Below are positions 22,504-30,553 of a DNA stretch of 44,169 nt, in pieces; the stretch's first letter is position 1; every line of letters begins with the position of its first letter. The DNA is from Streptomyces natalensis ATCC 27448 (GTDB lineage: Bacteria; Actinomycetota; Actinomycetes; Streptomycetales; Streptomycetaceae). The notes beneath the pieces were generated by a model, which worked only from the letters and a program-made list of their open reading frames with translations, did not search any database and was not told the DNA's origin. A program made the position numbers and the translations under genes. The DNA is taken from NCBI RefSeq assembly GCF_000935125.1, contig NZ_JRKI01000037.1:1-44169 (forward strand), written 5' to 3'.

Positions 22504-23130
22504 ATGGGGAACGGGGCCCGCTGGCGGCGGCTGGAGAGCGAGATCTTGTTCACGGGCGGCCCCAAGGACCGTATCCGTCTCGCGGTGGACCAGGCGGTAC
22601 GACCCGACGGGGCCGTCGTAGCGTATCCACACGTTGCCGCACCGGACTCGGTGCGCGTACTTGCAGTTCACCACGGCCGCGTGCCGATGGTCACCCAGCA
22701 CCACTACCTGCACAACACGGAGATCACCGACTTGCCTGGCGGTCTCATCGATGAAGGCGAAGATCCGGCAGACGCCGCGCGTCGCGAACTGGCTGAAGAG
22801 ACGGGGCTGCACGCGTCTTGGGTGTATCCGCTCGGCGCCGTCGCGACCGCCCGGTCAGCGAGCACGGAGACGGCCCACCTCTTCCTCGCCCACGGATGCG
22901 TGCTTGGAGAGACGAACCTCGATGCCGGCGAGGCAGTCGCAACGAAGTGGTGCTCATGGCACGAACTCGCAGAAGTCGACGTCATGGCGGTGTACGGCGC
23001 CAATCCCCAGGCTCTCGCCGACGCCGCGTCCCTCGCCGCCGTACAACGAACCCAAGCGCCGATGCGTGCTGTCGGAGGGGCACTTCCCGAACCCCATGAC
23101 GACCTGCCCACGGCCGCCTATGCGGCGTAG
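22504..23130 (+). CDS. NUDIX hydrolase
   Basis: This 208-residue protein carries a complete NUDIX box at residues 80-102 (GLIDEGEDPADAARRELAEE followed by TGL), matching G-x5-E-x7-R-E-U-x-E-E-x-G-U, which binds the divalent metal and cleaves a diphosphate linked to another group. Upstream strands (RVLAVHHGRVPMVTQHHYL) and downstream YPLGAVATARSASTETAHLF and KWCSWHELAEVDVMAVYG resemble ADP-ribose pyrophosphatase-like members, but the substrate cannot be set. The ATG at 22504 lacks a ribosome site and may be leaderless. A small ORF follows after 3 bases. Confidence 0.9.
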   Translation: MGNGARWRRLESEILFTGGPKDRIRLAVDQAVRPDGAVVAYPHVAAPDSVRVLAVHHGRVPMVTQHHYLHNTEITDLPGGLIDEGEDPADAARRELAEETGLHASWVYPLGAVATARSASTETAHLFLAHGCVLGETNLDAGEAVATKWCSWHELAEVDVMAVYGANPQALADAASLAAVQRTQAPMRAVGGALPEPHDDLPTAAYAA

Positions 23131-23133
23131 ACC

Positions 23134-23322
23134 GTGACCGAGCTGCGCGATCCGATCGCGGATGAGCGGCTGACGCTCGTGTGGCTCGACCTGGCCGTCG
23201 GTCGGTACCCGGAAGGTGCATCCATCCTGGCCGAACTGGAGGGAGCCTGCGGAGGGCCGGAAGCTGAGCGAGCTTGGACACGTGCCACCGAGCGGCTCTG
23301 GGCCCTGGCCCAGGGGGCGTGA
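23134..23322 (+). CDS. Small hypothetical protein after NUDIX gene
   Basis: A GTG at 23134 begins 3 bases after the NUDIX stop and opens 62 codons with balanced residues (DPIADERLTLVWLDLAVGRY, PEGASILAELEGACGG, EAERAWTRATERLWALAQGA). It looks like a compact helical protein. Tight spacing suggests co-translation. It was not recognised. Confidence 0.55.
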   Translation: MTELRDPIADERLTLVWLDLAVGRYPEGASILAELEGACGGPEAERAWTRATERLWALAQGA

Positions 23323-23452
23323 CCCGGCCTCGACAACCTGGCGCGCCCTCACACAAGCTTCCCCCGGAGCGCTATCCGCTGGCCTGTCCGGTTCTATTCG
23401 AGCTCACGGCCTTGCCTGATTTCCCACGGACCTGTCGGCACCACGCGCACTA

Positions 23453-23577
23453 TAGCGCTCGTCCTCGGATGCCTCGATCCCCTCGATGGCGTCCTAGGAG
23501 GCCGCGACGACCAGCTCCACAGCCTCAGCCGCGTTGTCCGTACAGAAGTGATGGCGGGGAATGCCCGTGTGGCTCAC
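23453..23577 (-). pseudogene. Imm49 N-terminal remnant (last of array)
   Basis: Directly after the third intact Imm49 gene, a GTG overlapping its stop (GTGA) opens VSHTGIPRHHFCTDNAAEAV and seven more residues, then an in-frame TAG at 23494-23496. The DNA continues as a recognisable copy of the 5' end of the middle Imm49 gene (compare 25322-25446) to about 23453, where similarity ends. It is a 3'-deleted, stop-containing duplicate. Confidence 0.7.
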
Positions 23578-24437
23578 GTGGGGAACTCGCCGCACCAGTT
23601 GCGGTTGATGAGGACGGCGGGCAGGTACTCGGACTCGACCTCGATGGGGATGCCCGCGTCGTGGGCGATGCAGGCGATGGCGAGGGGGGCGAGAGCGACG
23701 AGGCCCGATGCCTGGAGAGCCCGGCTCTCCTCGCTCCAGTACTCCTGGTGCCACTGGAGGGCGGTGGTGAGCGCCCGGCTGAAGCCGGCGTGGTCCTTGC
23801 GGAGGAAGCGGTGGAACATCTCCATTGGCGGGTACAGCAGCTTGCCCGCCGTCTCCGGGTCGGTGGCGACCGCCGGGTTGGTGCCGTCGACCGCGGCAAC
23901 CAGTTTCGGGACGAGGTCGGCGCCTCCGAGCCAGTAGGTCTGGAGGGTGTCGATCCAGGCGTAGTGGTACTCGTCGAAGCGCGAACCGTTCTCCCGAAGC
24001 AGGGATATGGGCACTTGGCACAGGGCGGTGATCCTCTCCTTCTCCCTGCACACCACGGCCAGGTAGAAGGCGCTGAGCCAGGCGCCCGGGTTCACGTACC
24101 ACTGCGGGCCGGTTGCCCGGAGCGTGCGGTCCTTGTGCGCGATGCGGCACTGCACGTGCTCCTCGGTCGTGGTCGCGGCAGCGAACACGGCAGAGCCGAC
24201 CTGCATTGCGTTCACCCAGGCGTCCCACGTGGGGAAGATCGATGCCCGCGGGTCCAGCAGGCAGTGCGACTGGGCCAGGGTGAGCGTGACGCGCTGGGTG
24301 TCGCCCAGATCGGTGGAGTCCGTCTCAAGCCCGTCGATCAGCTCCTGCATCTCCTCTTGGAGCACGGCGAGGCCCGCTTCCGCGTTCCCCGTGGGAAACG
24401 GGTGGCGGGGAATGTTCGAGACCAACGCGTTTCTCAT
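23574..24437 (-). CDS. Imm49 family immunity protein (array copy 3)
   Basis: This 287-residue protein matches the Imm49 family of polymorphic-toxin immunity proteins: WDAWVNAMQVGSAVFAAAT, NPGAWLSAFYLAVVCREKER, DEYHYAWIDTLQTYWLGG, KLLYPPMEMFHRFLRKDHAG, ALAPLAIACIAHDAG, and the closing ESEYLPAVLINRNWCGEFPT. It would bind and block a cognate toxin in the cytoplasm; which toxin is not known. The ATG at 24437 overlaps the stop of a remnant ORF (ATGA). It is the farthest intact copy from the toxin gene and the most diverged at its N-terminus. Confidence 0.85.
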   Translation of the reverse strand: MRNALVSNIPRHPFPTGNAEAGLAVLQEEMQELIDGLETDSTDLGDTQRVTLTLAQSHCLLDPRASIFPTWDAWVNAMQVGSAVFAAATTTEEHVQCRIAHKDRTLRATGPQWYVNPGAWLSAFYLAVVCREKERITALCQVPISLLRENGSRFDEYHYAWIDTLQTYWLGGADLVPKLVAAVDGTNPAVATDPETAGKLLYPPMEMFHRFLRKDHAGFSRALTTALQWHQEYWSEESRALQASGLVALAPLAIACIAHDAGIPIEVESEYLPAVLINRNWCGEFPT

Positions 24438-24580
24438 TGGAAGACCTTGGCCCAAGCGTCGACCTCGCCGACCCAGCCGAACTGCAGAAGTTCTTTGGGC
24501 AGGTGCTCCGGGGCATGCTCATCGACTGAGGGAACGAGGTGCCGCCGCACCCTCAACATCACGGACGACCTACCGATCAC
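24434..24580 (-). pseudogene. Imm49 C-terminal remnant (48-codon ORF)
   Basis: Between two intact copies, a GTG at 24580 overlapping the upstream stop opens 48 codons. The middle, APEHLPKELLQFGWVGE, matches the Imm49 C-terminus (SEYLPKHLLKHTWVGEFPT), but the final FPT is replaced by VDAWAKVFQ and the first 240 residues of the domain are missing. It keeps coupling at both ends, so it may still serve to link translation of its neighbours. Confidence 0.7.
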
Positions 24581-25446
24581 GTCGGGAACTCGCCCACCCA
24601 TGTGTGCTTGAGCAGGTGCTTTGGGAGGTACTCCGACTCCACGCCGATGGGCATGTCCGCGTCGTACGCCATGCACGCGATCGCCAACGGGGCCAGAGCC
24701 ACCAGGCCGTCGCCGCTCAGGGAGCGGGCCTCGTTCGCGGTCCAGTACTCCTTGTGCCAGGTTAGGGCGTTCGCCAGGGAGTCGGTGAATGCCTGGTTCT
24801 CGCGGCGCAGGTACAGCTGGAAGAGCTCCAGCGGCGGGTAGAGGATCTTCAGCATCAGCTCGGAGTCGGCAATCCGCGCGTTCTCCGGGGCGGTGCCCTG
24901 GACCGCGGTAACCAGGGTTTGCCAAACCTGCGAGCGGCCGAACCAGAAATGCTGGAGGGTCTCGATCCAGGCGTAGACGTACTCGTCGAACTCCGCGCCA
25001 GAGGCACGCAGGAACTCCACCGGGACCTGCGCCAGCTGCTTCGCCCGCTCGTTCTCGCGGCAGATCACCGCCAAGTAGAAGGAGGTTAGCCAGTTCCCGG
25101 CGTGCAGGTAGTCCTGCGAACCGGTGGCGGGCAGCTTCCGCACCTCGTCCAGGGCCCCGACGTTGCAGGCCACCGGGCCCTCCTGCGCGGTGCCAGAGGC
25201 GAAGAGCGCCGAGCCCACCTGCATGGCGAGAACCCACGACTCCCAAGTTTCGAGGTCGCCCGCAACGGGGTCCTGGAGGCGGTGCCACTTCGCCGCCGAG
25301 AGTGCGAATGTCAGTGCGTCGTAGCGATCGTCCTCGGACGCCTTGATCCCCTCGATGGCCTCCCGGGCGGCCGTGACGACCGGCTCCATGATCTCCGCCG
25401 CGTTGTCCGTATGGAAGTCATGGCGTGGAACGCGCGGGCGGCTCAC
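24577..25446 (-). CDS. Imm49 family immunity protein (array copy 2)
   Basis: This 289-residue Imm49 protein contains TWESWVLAMQVGSALFASGT, HAGNWLTSFYLAVICREN, DEYVYAWIETLQHFWFGRS, KILYPPLELFQLYLRRENQA, LVALAPLAIACMAYDADMP and VESEYLPKHLLKHTWVGEFP ending in T. The GTG start at 25446 overlaps the stop of copy 1 as GTGA. Its 5' DNA was the template, or a sister, of the truncated remnant at 23453-23577. Differences from the flanking copies run through the whole length, as expected if each copy meets a different toxin variant. Confidence 0.87.
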   Translation of the reverse strand: MSRPRVPRHDFHTDNAAEIMEPVVTAAREAIEGIKASEDDRYDALTFALSAAKWHRLQDPVAGDLETWESWVLAMQVGSALFASGTAQEGPVACNVGALDEVRKLPATGSQDYLHAGNWLTSFYLAVICRENERAKQLAQVPVEFLRASGAEFDEYVYAWIETLQHFWFGRSQVWQTLVTAVQGTAPENARIADSELMLKILYPPLELFQLYLRRENQAFTDSLANALTWHKEYWTANEARSLSGDGLVALAPLAIACMAYDADMPIGVESEYLPKHLLKHTWVGEFPT

Positions 25447-26306
25447 GTGGGGAACTCGCCGAGCCAACCGTGGTGCAAGAGGTGCTTGGGCAGGTACTCG
25501 GATTCGACCTCGATCGGGAGTTCCCCGTCGAAGGCCAGGCAGGCGATCGCGAGAGGGCCCAGGGCGATGCTGCCGTCGATGTCGGCCCTCCGCTCCTCGG
25601 TCAGCGTCCAGTACGTCTGGTGCAGCTTCAGTGCCTCTGCCAGGGCGGGGCTGAAGCCGGCTTCGTCTTTGGTTACGAAGCGGTAGAAGAGGTTGATCGG
25701 TGGATAGAGCAAACCCTGAAGCAGGTCCCGCGGGGCGGTCCGTGCCACTTCGGGATGCGACATCTGGAGCGCGGCGGTGAGCTTCTCCACCAGACCCGGC
25801 CGCCGCAGCCAGTACGTCTGCAGGGTGTCCACCCAGTGGTAGATGTACTCGTCGTACTGCCCTTCCGGGGCGCGAAGGCGCTCCAACGGGATCTCGCACA
25901 GCTGCGTCATCCGCTGCTGTTCACGGCAAATGACGGCCAGCCAGAACGCCGTCAGCCAATTCCCCGCGTCGGCAGACGACAGCGGGCCGATCGCCTGGAC
26001 GGTTCGCAGCTTCCGGTCGATGCGGCATTCGACGGTTCCCTCGCTTTCACCTGTCACGGCGAATAGTGCTGAACCCAGCTGCATCGCGTTGACCGTGGCC
26101 TCCCAGGTCTCCACCTTCGCTGCGCGTGGGTCAATGACGCAGCGAGCGCGTAGCGCCATGACAGCGGTGTTGAACGCGAAGTCGATCGAGCCTGCCGACT
26201 CCTCAAGGTGGTCAATGCGCCTGGTCACTCGCTTGCTGAGCCGCTCCGCGAACCGCTCGGCGTCGGGTCCTGCTGGGAGTTCATGCCGGGCAACAGTCAC
26301 GGTCAC
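25443..26306 (-). CDS. Imm49 family immunity protein (array copy 1, next to toxin)
   Basis: This 287-residue Imm49 protein contains TWEATVNAMQLGSALFAVTG, DAGNWLTAFWLAVICREQQR, YDEYIYHWVDTLQTYWLR, LLYPPINLFYRFVTKDEAGF, LGPLAIACLAFDGELPIE and VESEYLPKHLLHHGWLGEFP ending in T. Its GTG at 26306 overlaps the toxin stop (GTGA), which makes it the best candidate for the cognate antidote of the toxin at 26303-29092. Coupling ensures antidote is made with each toxin chain. Confidence 0.9.
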   Translation of the reverse strand: MTVTVARHELPAGPDAERFAERLSKRVTRRIDHLEESAGSIDFAFNTAVMALRARCVIDPRAAKVETWEATVNAMQLGSALFAVTGESEGTVECRIDRKLRTVQAIGPLSSADAGNWLTAFWLAVICREQQRMTQLCEIPLERLRAPEGQYDEYIYHWVDTLQTYWLRRPGLVEKLTAALQMSHPEVARTAPRDLLQGLLYPPINLFYRFVTKDEAGFSPALAEALKLHQTYWTLTEERRADIDGSIALGPLAIACLAFDGELPIEVESEYLPKHLLHHGWLGEFPT

Positions 26307-29092
26307 GGAAGAGTCCCCTTGCTGATGTCGAACCGTCGATACTGGTAGCCAGTGTACTTTCCTGTGTTTTTCTCTCCCTTGACGACGACGTAGTCTAGCT
26401 TGCCCTCATCGAGCGCCTTTTCCAGGGCATCGACTAGATCGTCTTCGCCTCGCTTTTCCATCGCCTTGAGGATGTCGAAGAAGTACTCTCTACTTCCCTG
26501 GGACACTTTCCTACCGTTCGGGAGGGTGCGACCTCCCAGCTCGGTATCAGCGCTACTCTTGGCCTCGACGACGACTATTCGGCCATCGTCGTGTTTCCAA
26601 ACCTGGTCGAACTGGTCATTTCCGTTCTTTGGGCCGAGGAGCGTCTGCTTGTCAAAGTCCGGGTAATTTTCGGCGACGTAGTGGTATTCGGCCGCCTTCT
26701 CGCCGAATGCCTCGGTAGCGTCACCCATTGCGGTGTGGGATTCCTTGTACGTACCCCTAGCTTCTCCCCAATGTGCGGCTGTTTCGGGGGTGTCGTGGAT
26801 CTGGTGAGCCTTTCCGGTCTCTGCCTTCCAGTCGCTTACGATATTGTCCCATTTGACGGCGAAATGGCGTTCTCGTGCAGCCTCTTCCAGAATCTCTCGC
26901 CGGGCCGGGCTTGTGACAGTGTCCGCCCCCACGCTGATGTAATCCCGGTCGAGGAAATGCGGTTTTGGGGGCTCGGGGGCATCCTTGGCACGGATCCACG
27001 GGGCGTTTTCTGACAATCGCGTGAGTTGAGGTGGAGTTTGCCCGCTCTCATCGTACAAATCCAGGTCTTTGCGCGTTCCATCCTTTCTGTAGTAGTGCTC
27101 GCGGTACCCCGGCTCGTGATTGGCGCGATAGACCTGAATTTCTTGTATCTGCTCGTGCGTGAGCGAACCGCGGGGGCCGTAGGGGTTATCGCCTTCGTGC
27201 ATGAAGCTGGGACGCGGTGCAGAATTGTGCTGCGGAGCGCCAGTGCCATCTCCGGCTGACGTGGGCACATCGCCGACAGCGTCACCCCGAGGCTCGGGGT
27301 GGCCGGAGCCGCCCGACAGATGGGTGTCGGCCATAGAGCCATCACGGACACCGTGGTCGGTGGCGGAGCTGCCCGGTAGGTCGCGGCCGCCGCCTGTGGT
27401 CGGGGTGTTGTCTCCCGAGCGGCCAACCGTCGGGTTGTTGTCCAGGCTGTTGCTGGGCGTGTGGTTGCCCGGGGTGCTGTGGTCGCCGGCACGGCTCCGG
27501 GGAGTGTTGTCACCCGAACCAACGTCGCGGTGGCCCGCGTTCTCGCCGACGCGGCCCGGGTCGGAAATGTCTGAGCCGACGCGTATGGTGTCCTCGCCCC
27601 GTCCGCCGACACTGGCCGGGACCCGCTGCTCCTGGTGGACCGGGGTCTCAATCCGTGGATTGTCCGCGCCCGCGGCGGGTGGGGCGGGGTTGTCCTTGGG
27701 GGCGTCCTCGGCGCGCTGGAAGAGGCTGCCGTCCTCGTTGTAGAGGTCGCCTCTGCCGCTCATGTACTTCCCGCTGACCGGGTCCTTCACCGTGTCCGGT
27801 GGGAAGGTGACCGTGTCCTTGGGCAGCTTGATTGTGCCGTCCGAGAGTTTGGTCGCCCCTTCCGGAATGGCGGCACCCTCGGGCAACTGCACTGTGCCGT
27901 CCGCCAGCTTGACGGCGCCCTCGGGCAGGCTGAAGGCACCCTCGGAGATCTTCGGGACCTCGACGCGGCCGACGCCCTTGAGGCGGGCCATCACGTCGCC
28001 GACCTTCGACAGGCCGGCGCCTGCGCCCTTGAAGACGTAGGTCATCGGGTCGACGTAGTGGCCGACCTTGCTGACGACGGACAGGCTCTTGGCCACCATG
28101 CCGGCCTTGCCCGCGCCTTCCACGGCGGCGCCGCCACCGCGGGTGAAGACGGCGGTCACGATGTTGAAGGTGACCGCGCCGGCGGCCCGGGAGCCATTCG
28201 TCTTCCACTGGTCCCAGGCCACCATGGCCTTGCCGGTATCCAGCACCGCGGTACGCGAATCCCGCAGCCAGGAGGGGAGTATGTCCCCCGGCGCCGCCAA
28301 GTAGGCGGGTCCCACGATGGGCAGCATGGTGATCGTAAATGCGGTGGAGAGCTTGGCCAGACCGGTCCACGCCGCGCCGGCGGCGTCCCCGCCGTGCCCG
28401 CCGAACAGGGTGTACAGGCCGTCGATGGTGCCCCCCACGCCGTCGACGATGAAGCCCTTGGCGAAGTCGTAGGCGTGCTCCCACACCTGCCACGCGGGAA
28501 CGGATTCCTCGACCGCTTCACCCCAGGGCAGGGTCTTGGACGCCTTGAGGGCTTCGGCGTCATAGCCGTATCCGTCTTTGTGGGAGGCGTCGATCGCGTG
28601 GAGTGCCTTGCCGCCTACCAGGTGGACGATCTTGGCGTGGCAGTCGCGTTCGGCTTTCTGGAAGGCGGCCCAGACTTCGGCGATCTTGTTGCGGCGGTTG
28701 AGGTTCTCCTCGACAAGGTCGCCGTCCTCGCTCCAGTCGTCTTCGGCAGCCTCGTTGTCGCGGAAATCGGCGGCTTCCTTCTTGAGCTGCTTCAGTCGCT
28801 GGATCAGTGGCCTGATCTCATGGGCGTAGGTGCCCAGAGCCTTGGCGATGACGTGCATGTCGTCGCTCAGGTCTTGTGCCGTGTCCGCCACTGGTTTGGT
28901 GACACCGAACAGCTGCTCCGCCTCGGGGGCTTTGTAGAAGGCGGCCAGTCCGCCGAAGGACTTGTGGACGTCCGAGCCGGCGGTTTGGACCTTGGAGCCG
29001 CCGCGGGACAGCGCCTTCGTCTTGGCTTCGAGGACATGGAGATTGCCGGTGTAGACGGGTACTTCGGCCGGGTTGACCGGTCCGCCGCTCAT
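26303..29092 (-). CDS. Polymorphic toxin with C-terminal PD-(D/E)XK nuclease domain, predicted type VII effector
   Basis: This 929-residue protein has a helical N-terminal region (1-240) with FGGLAAFYKAPEAEQLFGV, typical of actinobacterial type VII toxins. A hydrophobic stretch follows (FAKGFIVDGVGGTIDGLYTL to about 330). A repetitive linker comes next (SLPEGAVKLADGTVQLPEG, ATKLSDGTIKLPKD), then a long Gly/Asn/Pro/Thr-rich spacer (470-620). The C-terminal toxin tip (about 630-929) ends with GNDQFDQVW and RIVVVEAKSS (near 827-846), consistent with a restriction-endonuclease-fold active site, then GRKVSQGSREYFFDILKAME and KLDYVVVKGE. It is probably exported with its DUF6507 and Esx partners and cuts nucleic acid in rivals. 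The tip is visibly less G+C rich than the rest. Confidence 0.85.
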   Translation of the reverse strand: MSGGPVNPAEVPVYTGNLHVLEAKTKALSRGGSKVQTAGSDVHKSFGGLAAFYKAPEAEQLFGVTKPVADTAQDLSDDMHVIAKALGTYAHEIRPLIQRLKQLKKEAADFRDNEAAEDDWSEDGDLVEENLNRRNKIAEVWAAFQKAERDCHAKIVHLVGGKALHAIDASHKDGYGYDAEALKASKTLPWGEAVEESVPAWQVWEHAYDFAKGFIVDGVGGTIDGLYTLFGGHGGDAAGAAWTGLAKLSTAFTITMLPIVGPAYLAAPGDILPSWLRDSRTAVLDTGKAMVAWDQWKTNGSRAAGAVTFNIVTAVFTRGGGAAVEGAGKAGMVAKSLSVVSKVGHYVDPMTYVFKGAGAGLSKVGDVMARLKGVGRVEVPKISEGAFSLPEGAVKLADGTVQLPEGAAIPEGATKLSDGTIKLPKDTVTFPPDTVKDPVSGKYMSGRGDLYNEDGSLFQRAEDAPKDNPAPPAAGADNPRIETPVHQEQRVPASVGGRGEDTIRVGSDISDPGRVGENAGHRDVGSGDNTPRSRAGDHSTPGNHTPSNSLDNNPTVGRSGDNTPTTGGGRDLPGSSATDHGVRDGSMADTHLSGGSGHPEPRGDAVGDVPTSAGDGTGAPQHNSAPRPSFMHEGDNPYGPRGSLTHEQIQEIQVYRANHEPGYREHYYRKDGTRKDLDLYDESGQTPPQLTRLSENAPWIRAKDAPEPPKPHFLDRDYISVGADTVTSPARREILEEAARERHFAVKWDNIVSDWKAETGKAHQIHDTPETAAHWGEARGTYKESHTAMGDATEAFGEKAAEYHYVAENYPDFDKQTLLGPKNGNDQFDQVWKHDDGRIVVVEAKSSADTELGGRTLPNGRKVSQGSREYFFDILKAMEKRGEDDLVDALEKALDEGKLDYVVVKGEKNTGKYTGYQYRRFDISKGTLP

Positions 29093-29541
29093 TTCTTCTT
29101 CCCCCCGAAGTCCTTGAGAGCATCCACTCGCACGTCATGAGCGGCGGTCTGGGCGTTCTTGGCTGCCTCCAGATCGCCCTGGACGTATTCATTAGTGGCT
29201 TTGGCAGCGCCCAGGACGGCGGCCTGGCAGCGATCGGCCATCGCCTTCATGTGCTTCTTGCGGTGCGTGACGTACTCGGCCAGCGCCGCGGCGACCGGAC
29301 CCGTCGCCTTGTGCGGCAACAATTCGGGGGCCACCGGTCCCAACGGCTTGCCCGCTGGCGTCATCGGCCCGCGCATCGGCGTCATGGCGCTCGTGCCCGG
29401 CACAGCCGTACCTGCCGCCTGAGCTGCCTCCTGGATGTCAGAGAGCAGTGTGTTGAGGGCTTTCCCCAGATCTTCGGCATGCGTGCCGACGACCTTCAAC
29501 TGGCCCTGTACTCCCTGTGGCTGAATGTCCCATGACGCCAT
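29089..29541 (-). CDS. DUF6507 helical partner protein
   Basis: This 150-residue protein begins MASWDIQPQGVQGQLKVVG, matching the WDI-x-P-x-GVxG start of DUF6507 proteins, which occur in streptomycete type VII loci. Two long helices surround a Pro/Met-rich loop (TPMRGPMTPAGKPLGPVAPE), and it ends in a basic tail. Size and helical build suggest an Esx/PE-like partner or chaperone that escorts the toxin. The ATG at 29541 has AGGGGG upstream and gives the family-like N-terminus. Its stop overlaps the toxin ATG (ATGA). Confidence 0.8.
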   Translation of the reverse strand: MASWDIQPQGVQGQLKVVGTHAEDLGKALNTLLSDIQEAAQAAGTAVPGTSAMTPMRGPMTPAGKPLGPVAPELLPHKATGPVAAALAEYVTHRKKHMKAMADRCQAAVLGAAKATNEYVQGDLEAAKNAQTAAHDVRVDALKDFGGKKK

Positions 29542-29667
29542 GAACGCCCCCTGCTTACCTCTCTGCTGCAACGCCACCACGACTCGCGCGGCGCCGTCCC
29601 CCACGGCTGGCCGACCCGTCAGTGCACCCCGAAGGAGTGCTTCTCCTCCTGACGTGCCGGGGTTGGT

Positions 29668-29979
29668 TCAGCCGATGTTGTCGACCGCGGCCTTCGCCCG
29701 CGCAAGCGTCTGGTGCGCCGTTGCGTCGTTCTTCTCCAGCGTCGTCTTCAGCAAGTGGATGATGCTCTTGACCTCCTGGGAGGCGCGGTTCCAGCGCAGT
29801 TCCTTGCCGTGGTACTCCTCCGCGACACCATCCGCCGCGAAGTCCGCCATCGCCGCCTTCACCTGCGCATCACGCGCCGCGATCACCTGCTCCAAGCGCG
29901 CGATCACCGCCTGGATGTTGCCCTGCGCCTCCGCTGATGCACCCGAGTCGTACGAACGACGGTCCATGCCAGCAGCCAT
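29668..29979 (-). CDS. ESAT-6-like helical protein without W-x-G
   Basis: This 103-residue protein fits the streptomycete ESAT-6-like family often labelled pore-forming ESAT-6: DRRSYDSGASAEAQGNIQAV, ARDAQVKAAMADFAADGV, EYHGKELRWNRASQEV and a helical end (TLARAKAAVDNIG). Two helices form a hairpin, but the turn lacks a W-x-G motif. The ATG at 29979 has GGGGGAG 8 bases upstream. It probably pairs with the adjacent WXG100-type protein as the secreted heterodimer of the locus. Confidence 0.8.
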   Translation of the reverse strand: MAAGMDRRSYDSGASAEAQGNIQAVIARLEQVIAARDAQVKAAMADFAADGVAEEYHGKELRWNRASQEVKSIIHLLKTTLEKNDATAHQTLARAKAAVDNIG

Positions 29980-30027
29980 CACAATCACTCCCCCTGGGGT
30001 CTGAGTACTTCCGTCGCGATCGGGCTG

Positions 30028-30360
30028 TCAGCGGCCCGAGAAGCGGGCCGCGTCGAAGTTCGCCGCCGACATCTGCGACCGGGCGTTGTCGGCCTGTTCC
30101 TGGACACCCGAGCCGAAGGCCGACTCCATGCCCGACTGGCCGCCCACAATCGCGGACAGCGCACTGTTCAACGACGCCGTGATCTCGTCCGCGTTCGCCT
30201 TGAACGAGTCGAAGGCCGCCTTGCCCGAACCGTTGAACTTGCCCTCCAACGGCTGTGCTGCCTGAATGAGCTGACGGATCAAAGTCCCCAGCTCCGCACC
30301 CGATCCCTGCGACTTCGACCTCAGGGTCGAGAGCGTCTGCGCTCCCATATCGAACTTCAT
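30028..30360 (-). CDS. WXG100-type secreted protein (F-x-G variant)
   Basis: This 110-residue helical hairpin has the WXG100 pattern with Phe in place of Trp: QPLEGKFNGSGKAAFDSF, with Phe42-Asn-Gly44 at the turn. Glycine-rich C-terminal helices follow (GGQSGMESAFGSGVQEQADN). WXG100 proteins are substrates and activators of the EccC ATPase. The ATG at 30360 has GGGGGA upstream. It is the first of the substrate genes, after a 193-bp gap from DUF6177 that may hold a promoter. Confidence 0.85.
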   Translation of the reverse strand: MKFDMGAQTLSTLRSKSQGSGAELGTLIRQLIQAAQPLEGKFNGSGKAAFDSFKANADEITASLNSALSAIVGGQSGMESAFGSGVQEQADNARSQMSAANFDAARFSGR

Positions 30361-30553
30361 CGGGCTCCCCCCCGCCAGACTTGACGATCATATGTGCGGT
30401 CATGCCTATCAACTGCGGATCATTGCTGCAATCCGCATTCCCCATGCTATGACGAAGGTGTGACAACGGCTCAGAGTCGCCGTGCGTCCCCTCCCCACTC
30501 CACTGTGTTTGGTAAGGAGGGCCACGGGCTGGCTCCGCCCCCGATCCAGGTGC

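Noticed and set aside
27635..29140. Long plus-strand open frame opposite the toxin gene
   Set aside because: It is antisense to a protein with a clear architecture; no ribosome site or family motif supports it.
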